NCBI GenBank assembly: GCA_034522075.1
Contig: JAXHLO010000024.1
Location: forward strand, 1-64,000
Direction: 5' to 3'
Length of the DNA stretch: 64,000 nucleotides
Source: UBA7803 sp034522075
Lineage (GTDB): Bacteria; Pseudomonadota; Gammaproteobacteria; Pseudomonadales; Azotimanducaceae
Positions within the stretch are counted from its first letter, which is position 1; each line of letters begins with the position of its first letter. The notes beneath the pieces were generated by a model. It did no database searches and was not told the origin of the DNA. It worked only from the letters and a program-made list of their open reading frames with translations. Shown piece after piece: positions 24,499 through 34,015 of the stretch. The translations under genes were made by a program, and so were the position numbers.

Positions 24499-26354
24499 CG
24501 TGCTGTTAACGCCTGTCCCGTGCGCTCCTTGCCGAAAATTTCCGTGAAACCCTTGCCGTCCCACACCCGGCGGCCGGCGATGTAGACGCCGTCCACCACG
24601 CCGTCCGAGCGATTCACGAGCTGGTGACACTCGAACGCCGGACGATACTGGTAGCGAATCCCGGCATCGCCGTCGTAACCCGCCAGCGCCGTGGGATTCA
24701 ACAGGGTGATGTCCGCACGGCTGCCTACTTCTATTCGACCCGCGTCCAGGCCGAAAAATTCCGCCGGTTCCCGGGTCAGGCGTTGAACCATACGCGCGAA
24801 CAGCGTTTCCGAATCGTTCAGGGCAATGGCCAGGGCGCGCAGGTTGCCGTCGTAGAAGGCCATGTTGGTTACATGGGCACCGCTGTCGTTGAACCCCGGC
24901 AGAATCTGCGGGTGCAGCAGCAGCTCCTTGACCACCCGCGGATCACGGTTGGCGGAGACGTAGTGCCAGTAGAGATCGCGGTCGAAGTGACGCAGCAGCG
25001 CGACGAAGAACTCGCCGTCGTCGCGCACATCCTCACCGATGGCTGAGAAGGCCAGCGTCTCATCATCCCCGGCGCCTGCAGCGCCGCCGCGCACCCAGGC
25101 CCGATAGCGGGCGAAGATTTCCGCCATGGAGCGGCTTTCCCACTGCGCTACCGGCGAACGATAGATCACCATGTCGTTCAGATCGCGGGTCAGCAGCTCG
25201 TTTTCCAGGCGCAGCAGACGCTTCAGCCGCGCCACATTGAAGCCTGATTTGCCGCGGTTCCACATGCTGCGAAAGGCCGCCACATACTCCGGATCGGCGA
25301 GAATGCGCTGCCGGGCCTCGCGGTCCTCGAGTTCGGTCTCGATCAGGCGGCGCAGCAGCGGGTTGCCTTCGGCCAGCGGGCTCACCGCGCCTTCGCTCCA
25401 GATCTTGAACGGCGCGGCCAGTGCCTGCATGCGGAAGTGGCCGTTCACGGCCCGGGAATTCAGCAGCCGGGATATGCGCCGGGCGCGGCTTTTGGTGGTG
25501 CGGTTGTTGGCCGTGTCCAGGGCCGCCAGCGCGGTGATCTTCAGCGGCTGGCCGTACAGCCGCCCGCTGGTCAGCATGAACAGCTTGAGCGTCAGCGCCC
25601 CGTCGTCGGTTGCCGGCGTCATCTGCCAGACCCGCCGATGCCGGCGCACCACGTCGGTGAGTGCCCGGTATTCACCGAACGACGCGTACTGGGTGGGAAT
25701 GCGCTTGTCCACGTGGGGCTGATTGGCCAGGAAGTGCAGCGGCAGGCCATCGGTGGAAAAGCCGATGTAACCCTGTTCCATGGCCGTCTCGAGCAATGCG
25801 GTCATGCGCTCGAGCTCGGCGTTGTCGGGATCCCGGCTGATGCTGTCCTCGAGGCCCATGACCTCGATGCGCAGCATGGAATGGGGCACCAGCGGCGCCA
25901 GATTGGCACCCAGTGCCAGGCTGTTCAGGTGCTCGAGATACTCACCCGTGGTGCGCCAGGTAGCCCGGTCGGCGGCCTTGGTCAGCACCGGCTTGGGAAT
26001 GTTCTCGACCCGGGCGAAGCAGTCGACGATGGGGTCCTGTCCGTCACGGCGCTGATTACCGAAGGCCAGGCCGATGCTGCAGTTGCCGGCCACCACGCTG
26101 GTGGTGCCATGACGCACCACCTCCGGCAGGCCGGGATCCAGCTCCACTTCCAGGTCTTCGTGGGTATGAATATCCAGCAGCCCCGGGGTCAGCCAGCTGC
26201 CGGAGGCATCGTGTACCTCGGCAGCCGCCGCCGTGGGCAGGTCGACACCCTGCGCGGCAATGCGGCCATTCCGCACGGCAATATCCAGCAGACGGCCCGG
26301 GCCGGCACTGCCGTCGAACACTCTGGCCCCGCGGATCAGCAGGTCCCACTGCAT
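24495..26354 (-). CDS. Amidohydrolase, N-acyl-D-amino-acid deacylase family
   Basis: 619-residue metal-dependent hydrolase. N-terminal LLIRGARVFDGSAGPGRLLD, metal motif LTPGLLDIHTHEDLE, GNCSIGLAF, and the conserved C-terminal metal/acid region GFNDSGAHVTNMAFYD identify the D-aminoacylase/dihydroorotase-like group; the end SRADITLLNP is the composite beta-sandwich domain. Typical activity is release of the acyl group from N-acyl-D-amino acids. Cytosolic, no signal peptide. It is followed by DUF4124 and preceded by an MFS carrier on the same strand, 63 bp upstream, which could import the substrate. Confidence 0.88.
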   Translation of the reverse strand: MQWDLLIRGARVFDGSAGPGRLLDIAVRNGRIAAQGVDLPTAAAAEVHDASGSWLTPGLLDIHTHEDLEVELDPGLPEVVRHGTTSVVAGNCSIGLAFGNQRRDGQDPIVDCFARVENIPKPVLTKAADRATWRTTGEYLEHLNSLALGANLAPLVPHSMLRIEVMGLEDSISRDPDNAELERMTALLETAMEQGYIGFSTDGLPLHFLANQPHVDKRIPTQYASFGEYRALTDVVRRHRRVWQMTPATDDGALTLKLFMLTSGRLYGQPLKITALAALDTANNRTTKSRARRISRLLNSRAVNGHFRMQALAAPFKIWSEGAVSPLAEGNPLLRRLIETELEDREARQRILADPEYVAAFRSMWNRGKSGFNVARLKRLLRLENELLTRDLNDMVIYRSPVAQWESRSMAEIFARYRAWVRGGAAGAGDDETLAFSAIGEDVRDDGEFFVALLRHFDRDLYWHYVSANRDPRVVKELLLHPQILPGFNDSGAHVTNMAFYDGNLRALAIALNDSETLFARMVQRLTREPAEFFGLDAGRIEVGSRADITLLNPTALAGYDGDAGIRYQYRPAFECHQLVNRSDGVVDGVYIAGRRVWDGKGFTEIFGKERTGQALTAR

Positions 26355-26417
26355 GTTTCGTCTACCCCTGGCTGGTGTGGTGCCCTACCCTACCGAAGCC
26401 CGCCGAGCAGAGCCAGA

Positions 26418-27692
26418 TCAGCCCTCGCTCACCCGCGCCGGCTGGCCGAGACCATCGTCCACCCGGCGCACCGACGTGGTGAACATGGCCAGTGCCAGTA
26501 CCACCAGCACGAACACGATACCGGCGACTTCCAGCGCCACCGCCACGCTGTAGTATTCGGCGATGATGCTGATGGGAATGACCCCGATGGGCATGAGGCC
26601 GTGGGACATCATGTCGATGCTCATGATGCGCCCGCGCATGGTGTTGGACACCTGCATCTGCAGCAGGCCGCGGTTCAGCGACATGTTCCACGACGACAGC
26701 CAGCCGATGGCGCCCACCAGCACGGCCGCCAGCCACACCGCCTGGGCCGAACCGAAGGCAATGGTGAAAGCGCCCCAGCCAACGCAGGTGGCAATCAGCC
26801 ACACGCCCTTGTTCTTCAGTTCTCCCATGGCCGCCAGCATCAACGAGCCGAGAATCGCCCCGACCCCCATGGCGGACATGAGCAGCCCCAGATCGTCCGG
26901 CCCGCCGCCGAGAATGTCCTCGTTGAACGCCGGCAACAAGGTGTTCAACGGCATGCCGAAGAGAAACGGCACGATGGACAGCAGAATCAGCCCGAACACC
27001 GGCGGATTGGCCCACACGTAGCGCAGACCGTCGGCCATGTCGGTGAGCGGGCTCTTGTCGTCCGGTGTTTTGATGATGCCGGTGCGTTTCACCAGCAGCG
27101 TCGTCACGGCGGCGGTGAAATACAGCACGGCAATCATCACGTAGACGATGCCCACACCGTAGGTGGAGGACGTGTCGCCGGCTGCCACCCAGGCGATGAG
27201 AAAGCCCGCCAGGGCCGGCCCGAGAATGCGCGACAGGTTCCAGCCGGTGGTATTGAGCGCCATGGCCGTGAAGATGAGGCGCTCGGGGATCAGTTCCGGG
27301 ACGAAAGCCTGCCGCGCCGGCATGGACAGGGCCAGCACGGTACCGTTGAAGAAGCCGAACCAGATGAAATCCCAGAAGGTGACGCGGTCACTGAGAATGA
27401 TCAGTGCCATGACGATGGTGGCGGCACAGTTCATGGATTGTGCCACCACGATGATGCGCTTCTTGGGCAGCCGGTCGGCCACCACCCCGCCCCAAAGGGA
27501 AAACACCACGGTGGGCAACATGAAAGACAGGGTGACCCAGGCCAGATCCATTGACGACGAGGTGAGCGTGTAGATCAGCCAGCCGCGGGCGACGATCTGC
27601 ATGTTCATGGCGAACGATGAGCCGAGACTGCCAACCCACAGCCAACGGAAATCCGGCACGCTCAGGGCTTTGAGTATGTCTCGGCTGGCCAC
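26418..27692 (-). CDS. MFS transporter (EntS-like group)
   Basis: Twelve-helix major facilitator of 424 residues. Features: FRWLWVGSLGSSFAMNMQIV at the N-terminus, LWGGVVADRLPKKRIIVV (the helix 2-3 loop motif), and ARQAFVPELIPERLIFTAMA, as in EntS/enterobactin-exporter type carriers. The start is GTG 27692 with AAGGA seven bases before. Divergent from the second MFS gene; same strand as the amidohydrolase. Substrate unknown. Confidence 0.9.
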   Translation of the reverse strand: MASRDILKALSVPDFRWLWVGSLGSSFAMNMQIVARGWLIYTLTSSSMDLAWVTLSFMLPTVVFSLWGGVVADRLPKKRIIVVAQSMNCAATIVMALIILSDRVTFWDFIWFGFFNGTVLALSMPARQAFVPELIPERLIFTAMALNTTGWNLSRILGPALAGFLIAWVAAGDTSSTYGVGIVYVMIAVLYFTAAVTTLLVKRTGIIKTPDDKSPLTDMADGLRYVWANPPVFGLILLSIVPFLFGMPLNTLLPAFNEDILGGGPDDLGLLMSAMGVGAILGSLMLAAMGELKNKGVWLIATCVGWGAFTIAFGSAQAVWLAAVLVGAIGWLSSWNMSLNRGLLQMQVSNTMRGRIMSIDMMSHGLMPIGVIPISIIAEYYSVAVALEVAGIVFVLVVLALAMFTTSVRRVDDGLGQPARVSEG

Positions 27693-27758
27693 GATGTTCC
27701 TTCAGGTAGCAAAACATCATAACACGGCGTCTTGCCGGGCCCGGGGCTGCGAGATCTG

Positions 27759-27764
27759 TATAAT
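27759..27764 (+). promoter_or_regulatory. Perfect -10 box TATAAT in the divergent MFS intergenic region
   Basis: TATAAT at 27759-27764 lies 68 bp before the probable TTG start of the plus-strand MFS gene. The best -35 candidate, TTGCCG at 27732-27737, gives a spacer of 21, too long for a standard promoter, so the box is suggestive only. Confidence 0.35.
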
Positions 27765-27831
27765 CGCTGGCCGTTCGCCCACCGCGCCGCCGCCGCGGCA
27801 GGCGTCGCAACCCAGCACCGCGAGACGCACC

Positions 27832-29076
27832 TTGTCCCAGACAGAACCGGAGCAGAGCCTGCGCCCGGCCCCGCCGCCACGGGCCCGCTACCTGCTGTTC
27901 GCAACGCTGGTGGCGGTGGGCATGGGGCAGACCATCGTGTTCGCCGTGCTGGCGCCCCTGGGCCGGGAAATCGGACTGTCGGAAGTGCAGGTCGGCGCCA
28001 TCATCTCCGCTTCGTCCATCATGTTCTTCATCGCCAGCCCAATCTGGGGGCGCATCAGCGACCGCTGGGGCCGGCGCCGGGTCATACTGGTGGGCCTGTT
28101 CGGCTACACGGCCGGTACGGCGGTGTTCGCTTCGGTGTTCCAGACAGCGCTGGTGGGCATGCTGGCACCGCTGCCGGCGTTCATCGCTCTCACTCTGGCC
28201 CGTATGGGACAGGCCTCGGTGATGTCGGCCACGCCGCCGGCAGCCAGTGCCTATATGGCGGATATTACCGACGTGCGCACCCGCACCAAAGGCATGGGCG
28301 CCATCGGTGCCGCCAACAATGTGGGTGCCGTGGCAGGTCCGGCCATCGGCGGGTTGCTGGCCGTGTTTTCGCTGCTCACGCCCATCTGGTTCGCGGCCGG
28401 CGTGACCCTGGTGGCGGCGCTGGCGGTGCTGGTGTGGCTGCCGGAGCCGGCCCGACACGTGCTCGCCAGGCCCCGGGGCCGCCTGAGCTACTTCGATCCG
28501 CGCATCCTGCCGTTCATTATCGTCGGTGTGGTGATGTTCATGGGCATGGCCGTGGTGCAGCAGACTCTGGCCTTCCGGCTGCAGGACACGCTGAACCTCA
28601 GCGGCGCGGAAACCGCCCGCGCTTTCGGTACGGCCATGATGCTCATGGCCCTGTCGTCCCTGGTGGCCCAGGGATTCGTCGTGCAACGCCTGGACGTGGC
28701 ACCGTTCACCCTGCTGCGCATCGCCATGCCCATCCTGCTCGGCGCCTTCATCGCCATTACCCTGGCCGACAGCCAGCTTCTGTATCTCGCCGCCATGGCG
28801 GTGCTGGGGTTCGGCATGGGCCTGGCCGGGCCCGGCTTCATGGCCGGCGCGTCCCTGGCCGTGTCACCGGAGGAACAGGGCTCGGTGGCCGGGGTGGCCA
28901 GTTCCTGCGGGCCGCTGGGATTCACCATCGGGCCATTGCTGGGCACCGCCCTCTATCAGATTCACGGACAGTTGCCTTATCTGGTGACCGTGCTCATCTA
29001 CATTCCGCTGCTGATATTCACCTTCCGGGTGAAAGTCCGGCGCCCTCACCAGGAGGGCGATTCGGTTCCGGATTGA
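27832..29076 (+). CDS. MFS transporter (TetA/multidrug-like group)
   Basis: Major facilitator of about 414 residues with twelve hydrophobic segments. Motif A after helix 2 is SPIWGRISDRWGRRRVILVG, and the antiporter-type motif C appears as IGAANNVGAVAGPAIGGLLA. These suggest a drug or metabolite efflux carrier. No ATG precedes the first helix in a sensible place; TTG 27832 is the likeliest start, giving LSQTEPEQSLRPAPPPRARY. Followed by the VOC gene on the same strand after 58 bp. Confidence 0.87.
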   Translation: MSQTEPEQSLRPAPPPRARYLLFATLVAVGMGQTIVFAVLAPLGREIGLSEVQVGAIISASSIMFFIASPIWGRISDRWGRRRVILVGLFGYTAGTAVFASVFQTALVGMLAPLPAFIALTLARMGQASVMSATPPAASAYMADITDVRTRTKGMGAIGAANNVGAVAGPAIGGLLAVFSLLTPIWFAAGVTLVAALAVLVWLPEPARHVLARPRGRLSYFDPRILPFIIVGVVMFMGMAVVQQTLAFRLQDTLNLSGAETARAFGTAMMLMALSSLVAQGFVVQRLDVAPFTLLRIAMPILLGAFIAITLADSQLLYLAAMAVLGFGMGLAGPGFMAGASLAVSPEEQGSVAGVASSCGPLGFTIGPLLGTALYQIHGQLPYLVTVLIYIPLLIFTFRVKVRRPHQEGDSVPD

Positions 29077-29134
29077 CGCAATAGTTAATCCTATGGTTAA
29101 CTTTATGCAGACCCGAAGGAAGCGAGAGACAACC

Positions 29135-29590
29135 ATGGCCGACTGGCGCCCGAATCTGACCCCCGCACTCATCTATCGTGATCCCAAAGCGGCCCTGCAA
29201 TGGCTCGAGCAGGCATTCGGCTTCGAAGTCGTGCTGCTGATCGAGGATGACGCCGGCAATCTGGCGCATTCGCAGATGCGCTTCGGCGATGCAGCCGTCA
29301 TGGTGGGCAGTGAATGGTCCGACGATCATCGCAGCCCCGCCTCGCTGGACGGCAGGAACACCCAGTCGGTGCGCATCCACACCGACCAGGACGTGGATGC
29401 CCATTGCGAACATGCCGCCGCGCCGGGCGCCGAGATCATTGCCGAGCCGGAAACCCAGTTCTACGGAGCCCGGACCTATCGCTGCCGCGACCCGGAGGGC
29501 CACATCTGGACCGTGGCCCAGACCGTAAGCGAAGTCAGCCGCGAAGAAGCGGAGGCCAGCAGCGGGTTCACCATCAAGGGATGGGTGTAA
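29135..29590 (+). CDS. VOC-family (glyoxalase/PhnB-like) protein
   Basis: 151 residues with the beta-alpha-beta-beta-beta repeat of the vicinal oxygen chelate fold: PALIYRDPKAALQWLEQAFG, HSQMRFGDAAVMVGSEWS and ARTYRCRDPEGHIWTVAQ. ATG 29135 follows AGCGAGAG. It overlaps the ArsR gene by ten bases and so forms a VOC-ArsR-SRPBCC transcription unit. Members of this class include glyoxalases and antibiotic-binding proteins; the substrate is unknown. Confidence 0.88.
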   Translation: MADWRPNLTPALIYRDPKAALQWLEQAFGFEVVLLIEDDAGNLAHSQMRFGDAAVMVGSEWSDDHRSPASLDGRNTQSVRIHTDQDVDAHCEHAAAPGAEIIAEPETQFYGARTYRCRDPEGHIWTVAQTVSEVSREEAEASSGFTIKGWV

Positions 29591-29961
29591 GCCAGCCCGT
29601 GAAGCGTGGTGCTGCAGCAGCAGCGGATGCCGGGTTGGACCGCACCCTGGCCGCTCTGGCCGACCCGCATCGGCGCCGCGTGGTGGAACTGCTCGGCGAG
29701 CGGGCGCGGCCGGCCGGCGAACTGGCCAGACTGGTGGGGCTCAGCCCGCCGGCCATGAGCCGGCACCTGCGTACCCTGCGCGCTTGTGGCCTGGTCAGCG
29801 AATCCCACGCGGAGTTCGATGCCCGGGTGCGGATCTACGAACTGCAGCCTGATCCTATGCGCCAGTTGCAGCGCTGGCTGGAGCACAGCGAGGCGCTGTG
29901 GAGCGAACAGCTCCTGGCCTTCAAGCAGCACGCCGAAGGCGTGGGGAAAGACCAACCGTGA
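29581..29961 (+). CDS. ArsR/SmtB-family HTH regulator
   Basis: 126-residue winged-helix repressor: LDRTLAALADPHRRRVVELL, then LARLVGLSPPAMSRHLRTLR (recognition helix) and the wing ESHAEFDARVRIYELQP. It lacks the metal-binding CxC seen in ArsR proper, and pairing with a downstream SRPBCC gene is the common non-metal arrangement. Start ATG 29581 lies inside the VOC gene end; its stop overlaps the SRPBCC start (GTGA). Probably controls its own operon. Confidence 0.88.
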   Translation: MGVSQPVKRGAAAAADAGLDRTLAALADPHRRRVVELLGERARPAGELARLVGLSPPAMSRHLRTLRACGLVSESHAEFDARVRIYELQPDPMRQLQRWLEHSEALWSEQLLAFKQHAEGVGKDQP

Positions 29962-30450
29962 GTTCCCGAGTCTTCGTGGCGCTACGCGTTGCGGTCACCA
30001 GAGAGCGAGCCTTCAATATCTTCGTCAATGACATCGGCGCCTGGTGGCAGCCCAATGGCCTGTTCCGCACCACACCAGGCAAGCCGGGCCGGCCTGGCGT
30101 TCGAGGGCGACGAAGAGCGGGTACTCGTGGAGCGTTCGGAACAGGGCGAACCTTACGAAATCGGCCGGGTGCTGGTGTGGGAACCGCCGGCACGGCTGGT
30201 GTTTTCCTGGCGCCAGGCGGACTTTCCGCCGGAACTGACCACCGAGGTGGAAGTCGGCTTCGAAGCCGTGGATGATGCCGTGACGCGGGTGAGCGTGGAG
30301 CACCGCGGCTTTCATCGCGTTCCCGGAGACAGCGCGGCGCGCCACGGCTTTCCCGATGCGGCTCTGCAGATGCGTCTGGCCGAGTGGTGGCAGGCGCTGA
30401 TGACGAACCTGGCCGACCACTGTAGCGGGCATATGAGGCACCACGCATGA
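29958..30450 (+). CDS. SRPBCC/AHSA1-like protein (one apparent frameshift)
   Basis: START-like ligand-binding protein of about 163 residues. The first frame from GTG 29958 gives VFVALRVAVTRERAFNIFVN and WWQPNGLFRTTPGKPGR. Dropping one base near 30089 (GGCCGGCCTGG) continues as LAFEGDEERVLVERSEQGEP and VLVWEPPARLVFSWRQADFP, the AHSA1 core, to the stop at 30450. Without the correction the protein is truncated. Overlaps the ArsR gene before it and the GDPD gene after it (ATGA at 30447-30450). Confidence 0.8.
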
Positions 30451-31673
30451 AGATTCCGTTCACTGCCCCCTGCGGTGCGCTACTGTTACTTAGCCTGGCA
30501 GGTTGCAGCGACGACGGCGGCATCGCTGTGCCGGCCGACATCGGCGAGCGTCCCGGGACACTGATAGCCGATATGGCAGAGGGCGACCTGCGCACCACGC
30601 TGCAGGCGTGCCGGCCCGGACCGTTCCGCCGCACGGCATTTTCCATCAGCCACCGCGGCGCGCCCCTCGAATACCCCGAGCACACCCGCGAGAGCTATCT
30701 GGCAGCAGCGCGTCAGGGTGCGGGCATCATCGAATGCGACGTCACCTTCACCGGCGACCGTGCCCTGGTCTGCCGCCATGCCCAGTGCGACCTGCACACC
30801 ACCACCAACATTCTGCGCACGCCGCTGGCCGAGCGCTGCCGTGAGCCGTTCACCCCCGCCGACCCGGCCAGCGGCACGAAGGCCGCAGCCCGCTGCTGCA
30901 CCAGCGACATCACGCTGGCGGAATTCCGCACCCTGTGCGGGCGCCACGATGCGGCCGACGCCTCGGCCACCAGCGTTGCCGACTATCTGGCGACGCCAAC
31001 CCGCCGCAGCGATTCATCCGCCTGCCCTGCCCTCATGACCCACGCGGAAAGCATCGCCCTGTTCGATGAGCTGGGCGTCGGCATGACGCCGGAACTGAAG
31101 GCCCCGGAAGTGCCCATGCCGTTCCAGGGCGACTACCGCCAGACCGACTACGCCAGCCAGATGATCGCGGAATACACGGCCGCTGGAATCGACCCGGCAC
31201 GGGTGTGGCCGCAGTCGTTCAATCTCGGCGACGTGGAATACTGGCTCGAAGCGCACCCGCCGTTCGGCCGCCAGGCCGTCTACCTGGACGGCCGCGTGGA
31301 CGGGGACGACTTTGCTGCCGCCGATCCGCAACGGCTTTCCCCGAGCATGACGGAACTGGCCCAACGCGGCGTCAACATCATCGCCCCGCCGCTGTGGGTG
31401 CTGATCACTCTGGAGGACGGCCGTATCGTGCCGTCTGCCTACGCCCGGGCGGCGCGCGCCGCCGGGCTCGACATCGTTGCCTGGACCCTGGAGCGATCCG
31501 GCTCACTGGCCGACGGCGGCGGCTACTACTACCGCAGCGTGGCGGATGCCATCAGCCGGGAAGGCGACGTCTATACAGTGCTCGACGTGCTGGCCCGGGA
31601 TGTGGGCGTAATCGGTGTGTTCAGCGACTGGCCCGCCACCGTGACCTACTACGCCAACTGCATGGATCTGTAG
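30447..31673 (+). CDS. Glycerophosphodiester phosphodiesterase lipoprotein
   Basis: 408-residue exported GDPD. It has a lipoprotein signal ending LLLSLAGC (Cys20), so it is likely anchored in the envelope. GDPD motifs: ISHRGAPLEYPEHTRESY (catalytic HRG), GIIECDVTFTGDRALVCRHA (E-x-D metal ligands and second His) and GMTPELKAPEVP. It has extra cysteine-containing loops (RCCTSD, CGRHDA), probably disulfide-bonded in the periplasm. Hydrolyses glycerophosphodiesters to glycerol-3-phosphate and an alcohol. Confidence 0.9.
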   Translation: MKIPFTAPCGALLLLSLAGCSDDGGIAVPADIGERPGTLIADMAEGDLRTTLQACRPGPFRRTAFSISHRGAPLEYPEHTRESYLAAARQGAGIIECDVTFTGDRALVCRHAQCDLHTTTNILRTPLAERCREPFTPADPASGTKAAARCCTSDITLAEFRTLCGRHDAADASATSVADYLATPTRRSDSSACPALMTHAESIALFDELGVGMTPELKAPEVPMPFQGDYRQTDYASQMIAEYTAAGIDPARVWPQSFNLGDVEYWLEAHPPFGRQAVYLDGRVDGDDFAAADPQRLSPSMTELAQRGVNIIAPPLWVLITLEDGRIVPSAYARAARAAGLDIVAWTLERSGSLADGGGYYYRSVADAISREGDVYTVLDVLARDVGVIGVFSDWPATVTYYANCMDL

Positions 31674-31766
31674 CGCTACCTGCGGGGGCCGATTCATGCA
31701 CGGTTGTGCCGCGAGTCGATATTCCCGAAAATCCGCGCCTTGTTTCCCGACCCTGACGAGGACGCC

Positions 31767-32894
31767 ATGCCCGGCCTGCTGCCCGACGTCGACCCCGACG
31801 GCCTGTTGGAATATTCGGTGGTCTACACCGACCGATCGCTCAACCACATGTCCGCGGCGTTTCAAGGGGTCATGCAGGACGTCTCCCGCATGCTCAAAGA
31901 GGTCTACAACGCCCACGCCGCCGCGGTGGTACCCGGCAGCGGGACCTTCGGCATGGAGGCCGTGGCGCGGCAATTCGCCACCGGCCGGCGGGTGATGGTG
32001 CTGCGCAACGGCTGGTTCAGCTATCGCTGGAGCCAGATCTTCGAGATGGGCGGCATCCCCGCCGCTGCCGAGGTGCTGAAAGCCAGGCGGATGGGAGACG
32101 GCCCGCAGGCGCCGTTCGCCCCGGCCGACGTGCAGGATGCAGTAGCAGCCATTCACGCCGAACGGCCAGAGCTGGTGTTCGCCCCCCACGTGGAAACCTC
32201 CTCCGGCATGATGCTGCCGGACGATTACCTGGCCGCCGTGGCCGATGCGGTGCACGAACACGGCGGCCTTTTCGTCCTCGACTGTATTGCTTCCGGCACC
32301 GTCTGGGTCGACATGGTGGCCAGCGGCGTGGACGTACTGATCAGCGCCCCGCAGAAAGGCTGGACGGGCACGCCGTGCTGCGCGCTGGTCATGCTCTCGG
32401 AACGCGCCCGGCAGCAGATCGAATCCACCACCAGCAGCAGCTTCGCCGCCGACCTGAAGAAGTGGCTGACCATCATGGAAACCTACGAGCAGGGCGGCCA
32501 CGCCTATCACGCCACCATGCCCACGGACGGCCTGCGTATTCTGCGCGACGTCATGCGCGAGACCCTGAGCTTCGGCCAGGAGCGTGCCCGCCAGAGCCTG
32601 CTGGAACTCGGCCAGCGGGTGCGCGCCCTGCTGGCGCAGCACGGCTACAAAAGCGTGGCAGCCGACGGCTTCGGGGCCCCCGGGGTGATCGTCAGCTACA
32701 CCGGCGACGACGCCATCAAGAACGGCAGCCGCTTCGCCGAGCAGGGCCTGCAGATCGCCCCCGGCGTGCCCCTCATGTGCGACGAGGGCGACGACTTCCG
32801 TACCTTCCGCATCGGACTGTTCGGCCTGGACAAACTCGAGGACGTTGACCGCACGGTGGCCACCCTGGAACAGGCCCTGGCACGCCTGGACTGA
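31767..32894 (+). CDS. Class V aminotransferase (alanine-glyoxylate/serine-pyruvate-like)
   Basis: PLP-dependent transaminase, 375 residues from ATG 31767, which follows GAGGA; a longer frame opens at 31704. Features: LNHMSAAFQGVMQDVSRML, AVVPGSGTFGMEAVARQF, FVLDCIASGTVWVDM (PLP aspartate), and the PLP lysine in LISAPQKGWTGTPCCALVML. It precedes the second acyl-CoA dehydrogenase cluster by 62 bp, so co-transcription is possible but the chemistry is unrelated. Amino donor unknown. Confidence 0.88.
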   Translation: MPGLLPDVDPDGLLEYSVVYTDRSLNHMSAAFQGVMQDVSRMLKEVYNAHAAAVVPGSGTFGMEAVARQFATGRRVMVLRNGWFSYRWSQIFEMGGIPAAAEVLKARRMGDGPQAPFAPADVQDAVAAIHAERPELVFAPHVETSSGMMLPDDYLAAVADAVHEHGGLFVLDCIASGTVWVDMVASGVDVLISAPQKGWTGTPCCALVMLSERARQQIESTTSSSFAADLKKWLTIMETYEQGGHAYHATMPTDGLRILRDVMRETLSFGQERARQSLLELGQRVRALLAQHGYKSVAADGFGAPGVIVSYTGDDAIKNGSRFAEQGLQIAPGVPLMCDEGDDFRTFRIGLFGLDKLEDVDRTVATLEQALARLD

Positions 32895-32956
32895 ATCCGT
32901 CGCATTGCAATGTCCCGCCGGGTGTCTGACCATCCTGCGCTGCAGGGGAGGAAGCC

Positions 32957-34015
32957 ATGATCGATTTCAGCGTCACCGGCGACGCTCAGATACTGCTGGA
33001 CACCGTCACCCGGTTTGCCCGCGAGCACCTGGCCGACACGGCGCGTAAGGCGGAATCCGCCCGCGCCCCCGGCGCTGACGCAACACGCCTCTACGAAGAC
33101 CTGGGGCTCATGGGACTGGAAGCGCCCGGCGGCGGCCTGGGCCTGCTGGAGCGCTGCCTGGTCAACGAAACCCTCGGCCGCGCAGACCCCGGGGCCGCCC
33201 TGGCACTGGACCGGCTGGGAGCGGCGGGCTACGCCCTGTGGGCCGCCGAGGACCACGAGTCCGTGGCCGCCATTCTGGCGGACCCGGCCCGGCGCGCCTG
33301 GCTGGCGACCCCGGAAGACGGCGCCATGAACGTCTCGGAACGCGCAGCATCCGGCGAGATCTACTTCACCCCGGCCGGCATCACCGACCTGGTGCTGCTC
33401 GCTCCCACCGGCATCGCCGTGATCCATGGCGGCATTGAGGAGTTGCCGGTGCGCGGCGCCGGCCTGCGTGCTGCCAACCCCATGCGGCTGAGACTCGAGG
33501 AGGCACCCGTAGCGCGCTTCTACCGCACGCCTACGGCCGGCGCCCTGGCCCGGGCCCGGCTCTACATGGCCAGTCTTCTGCTCGGCGTGCTCGACGCTGC
33601 GGCCGCCTACGCGCGGGACTACGCGATGGAGCGGATCACCTTCGGCCGGCCCATCGCCCATCACCAGGCCATGACCTTCATGCTCACCGACATGAACACT
33701 GCTGTTACCGGCACCCGATTGCTGATACAGGAGGCCGCCTGGCGGCTGGATACCGCGGGCCGGGACGCCGAGGCGGCCCGGCAGGCGCACGAAGCCGCCG
33801 CCACCGCCTTCGTCGAGGCGGTGGAACAATCGGCCTTCGTCGGCCCTGCCGGCGTTCAGGTACTCGGCGGCCTGGGTTTCATGCAGGACTACCCGGTGGA
33901 AAAATACATGCGCGAGTCACGGGCGCTGGGGCTCCTGTACGGCGGCCTGGACCAGGCCCGGGACGACGCCATGGCCCTGCCGGAGACCACCCTCATGGCG
34001 GGAGGGCTGTTCTGA
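32957..34015 (+). CDS. Acyl-CoA dehydrogenase-like subunit (second tandem pair, short)
   Basis: 352 residues. N-terminal helical domain IDFSVTGDAQILLDTVTRFA; the middle beta domain is eroded (the usual MTEPxxGSD FAD motif is missing). C-terminal helices are well conserved: AMERITFGRPIAHHQAMTFM, FVGPAGVQVLGGLGFMQDYP, VEKYMRESRALGLLYGGL. The active-site glutamate segment is replaced by GGLDQAR. This pattern suits a non-catalytic partner in a heteromeric enzyme. Its stop overlaps the next start (TGATG at 34013-34017). Confidence 0.87.
   Translation: MIDFSVTGDAQILLDTVTRFAREHLADTARKAESARAPGADATRLYEDLGLMGLEAPGGGLGLLERCLVNETLGRADPGAALALDRLGAAGYALWAAEDHESVAAILADPARRAWLATPEDGAMNVSERAASGEIYFTPAGITDLVLLAPTGIAVIHGGIEELPVRGAGLRAANPMRLRLEEAPVARFYRTPTAGALARARLYMASLLLGVLDAAAAYARDYAMERITFGRPIAHHQAMTFMLTDMNTAVTGTRLLIQEAAWRLDTAGRDAEAARQAHEAAATAFVEAVEQSAFVGPAGVQVLGGLGFMQDYPVEKYMRESRALGLLYGGLDQARDDAMALPETTLMAGGLF

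Noticed and set aside
25437..27554. 705-codon plus-strand open frame
   Set aside because: Antisense to the amidohydrolase and MFS genes, His/Gln/Gly-rich and without domain content.
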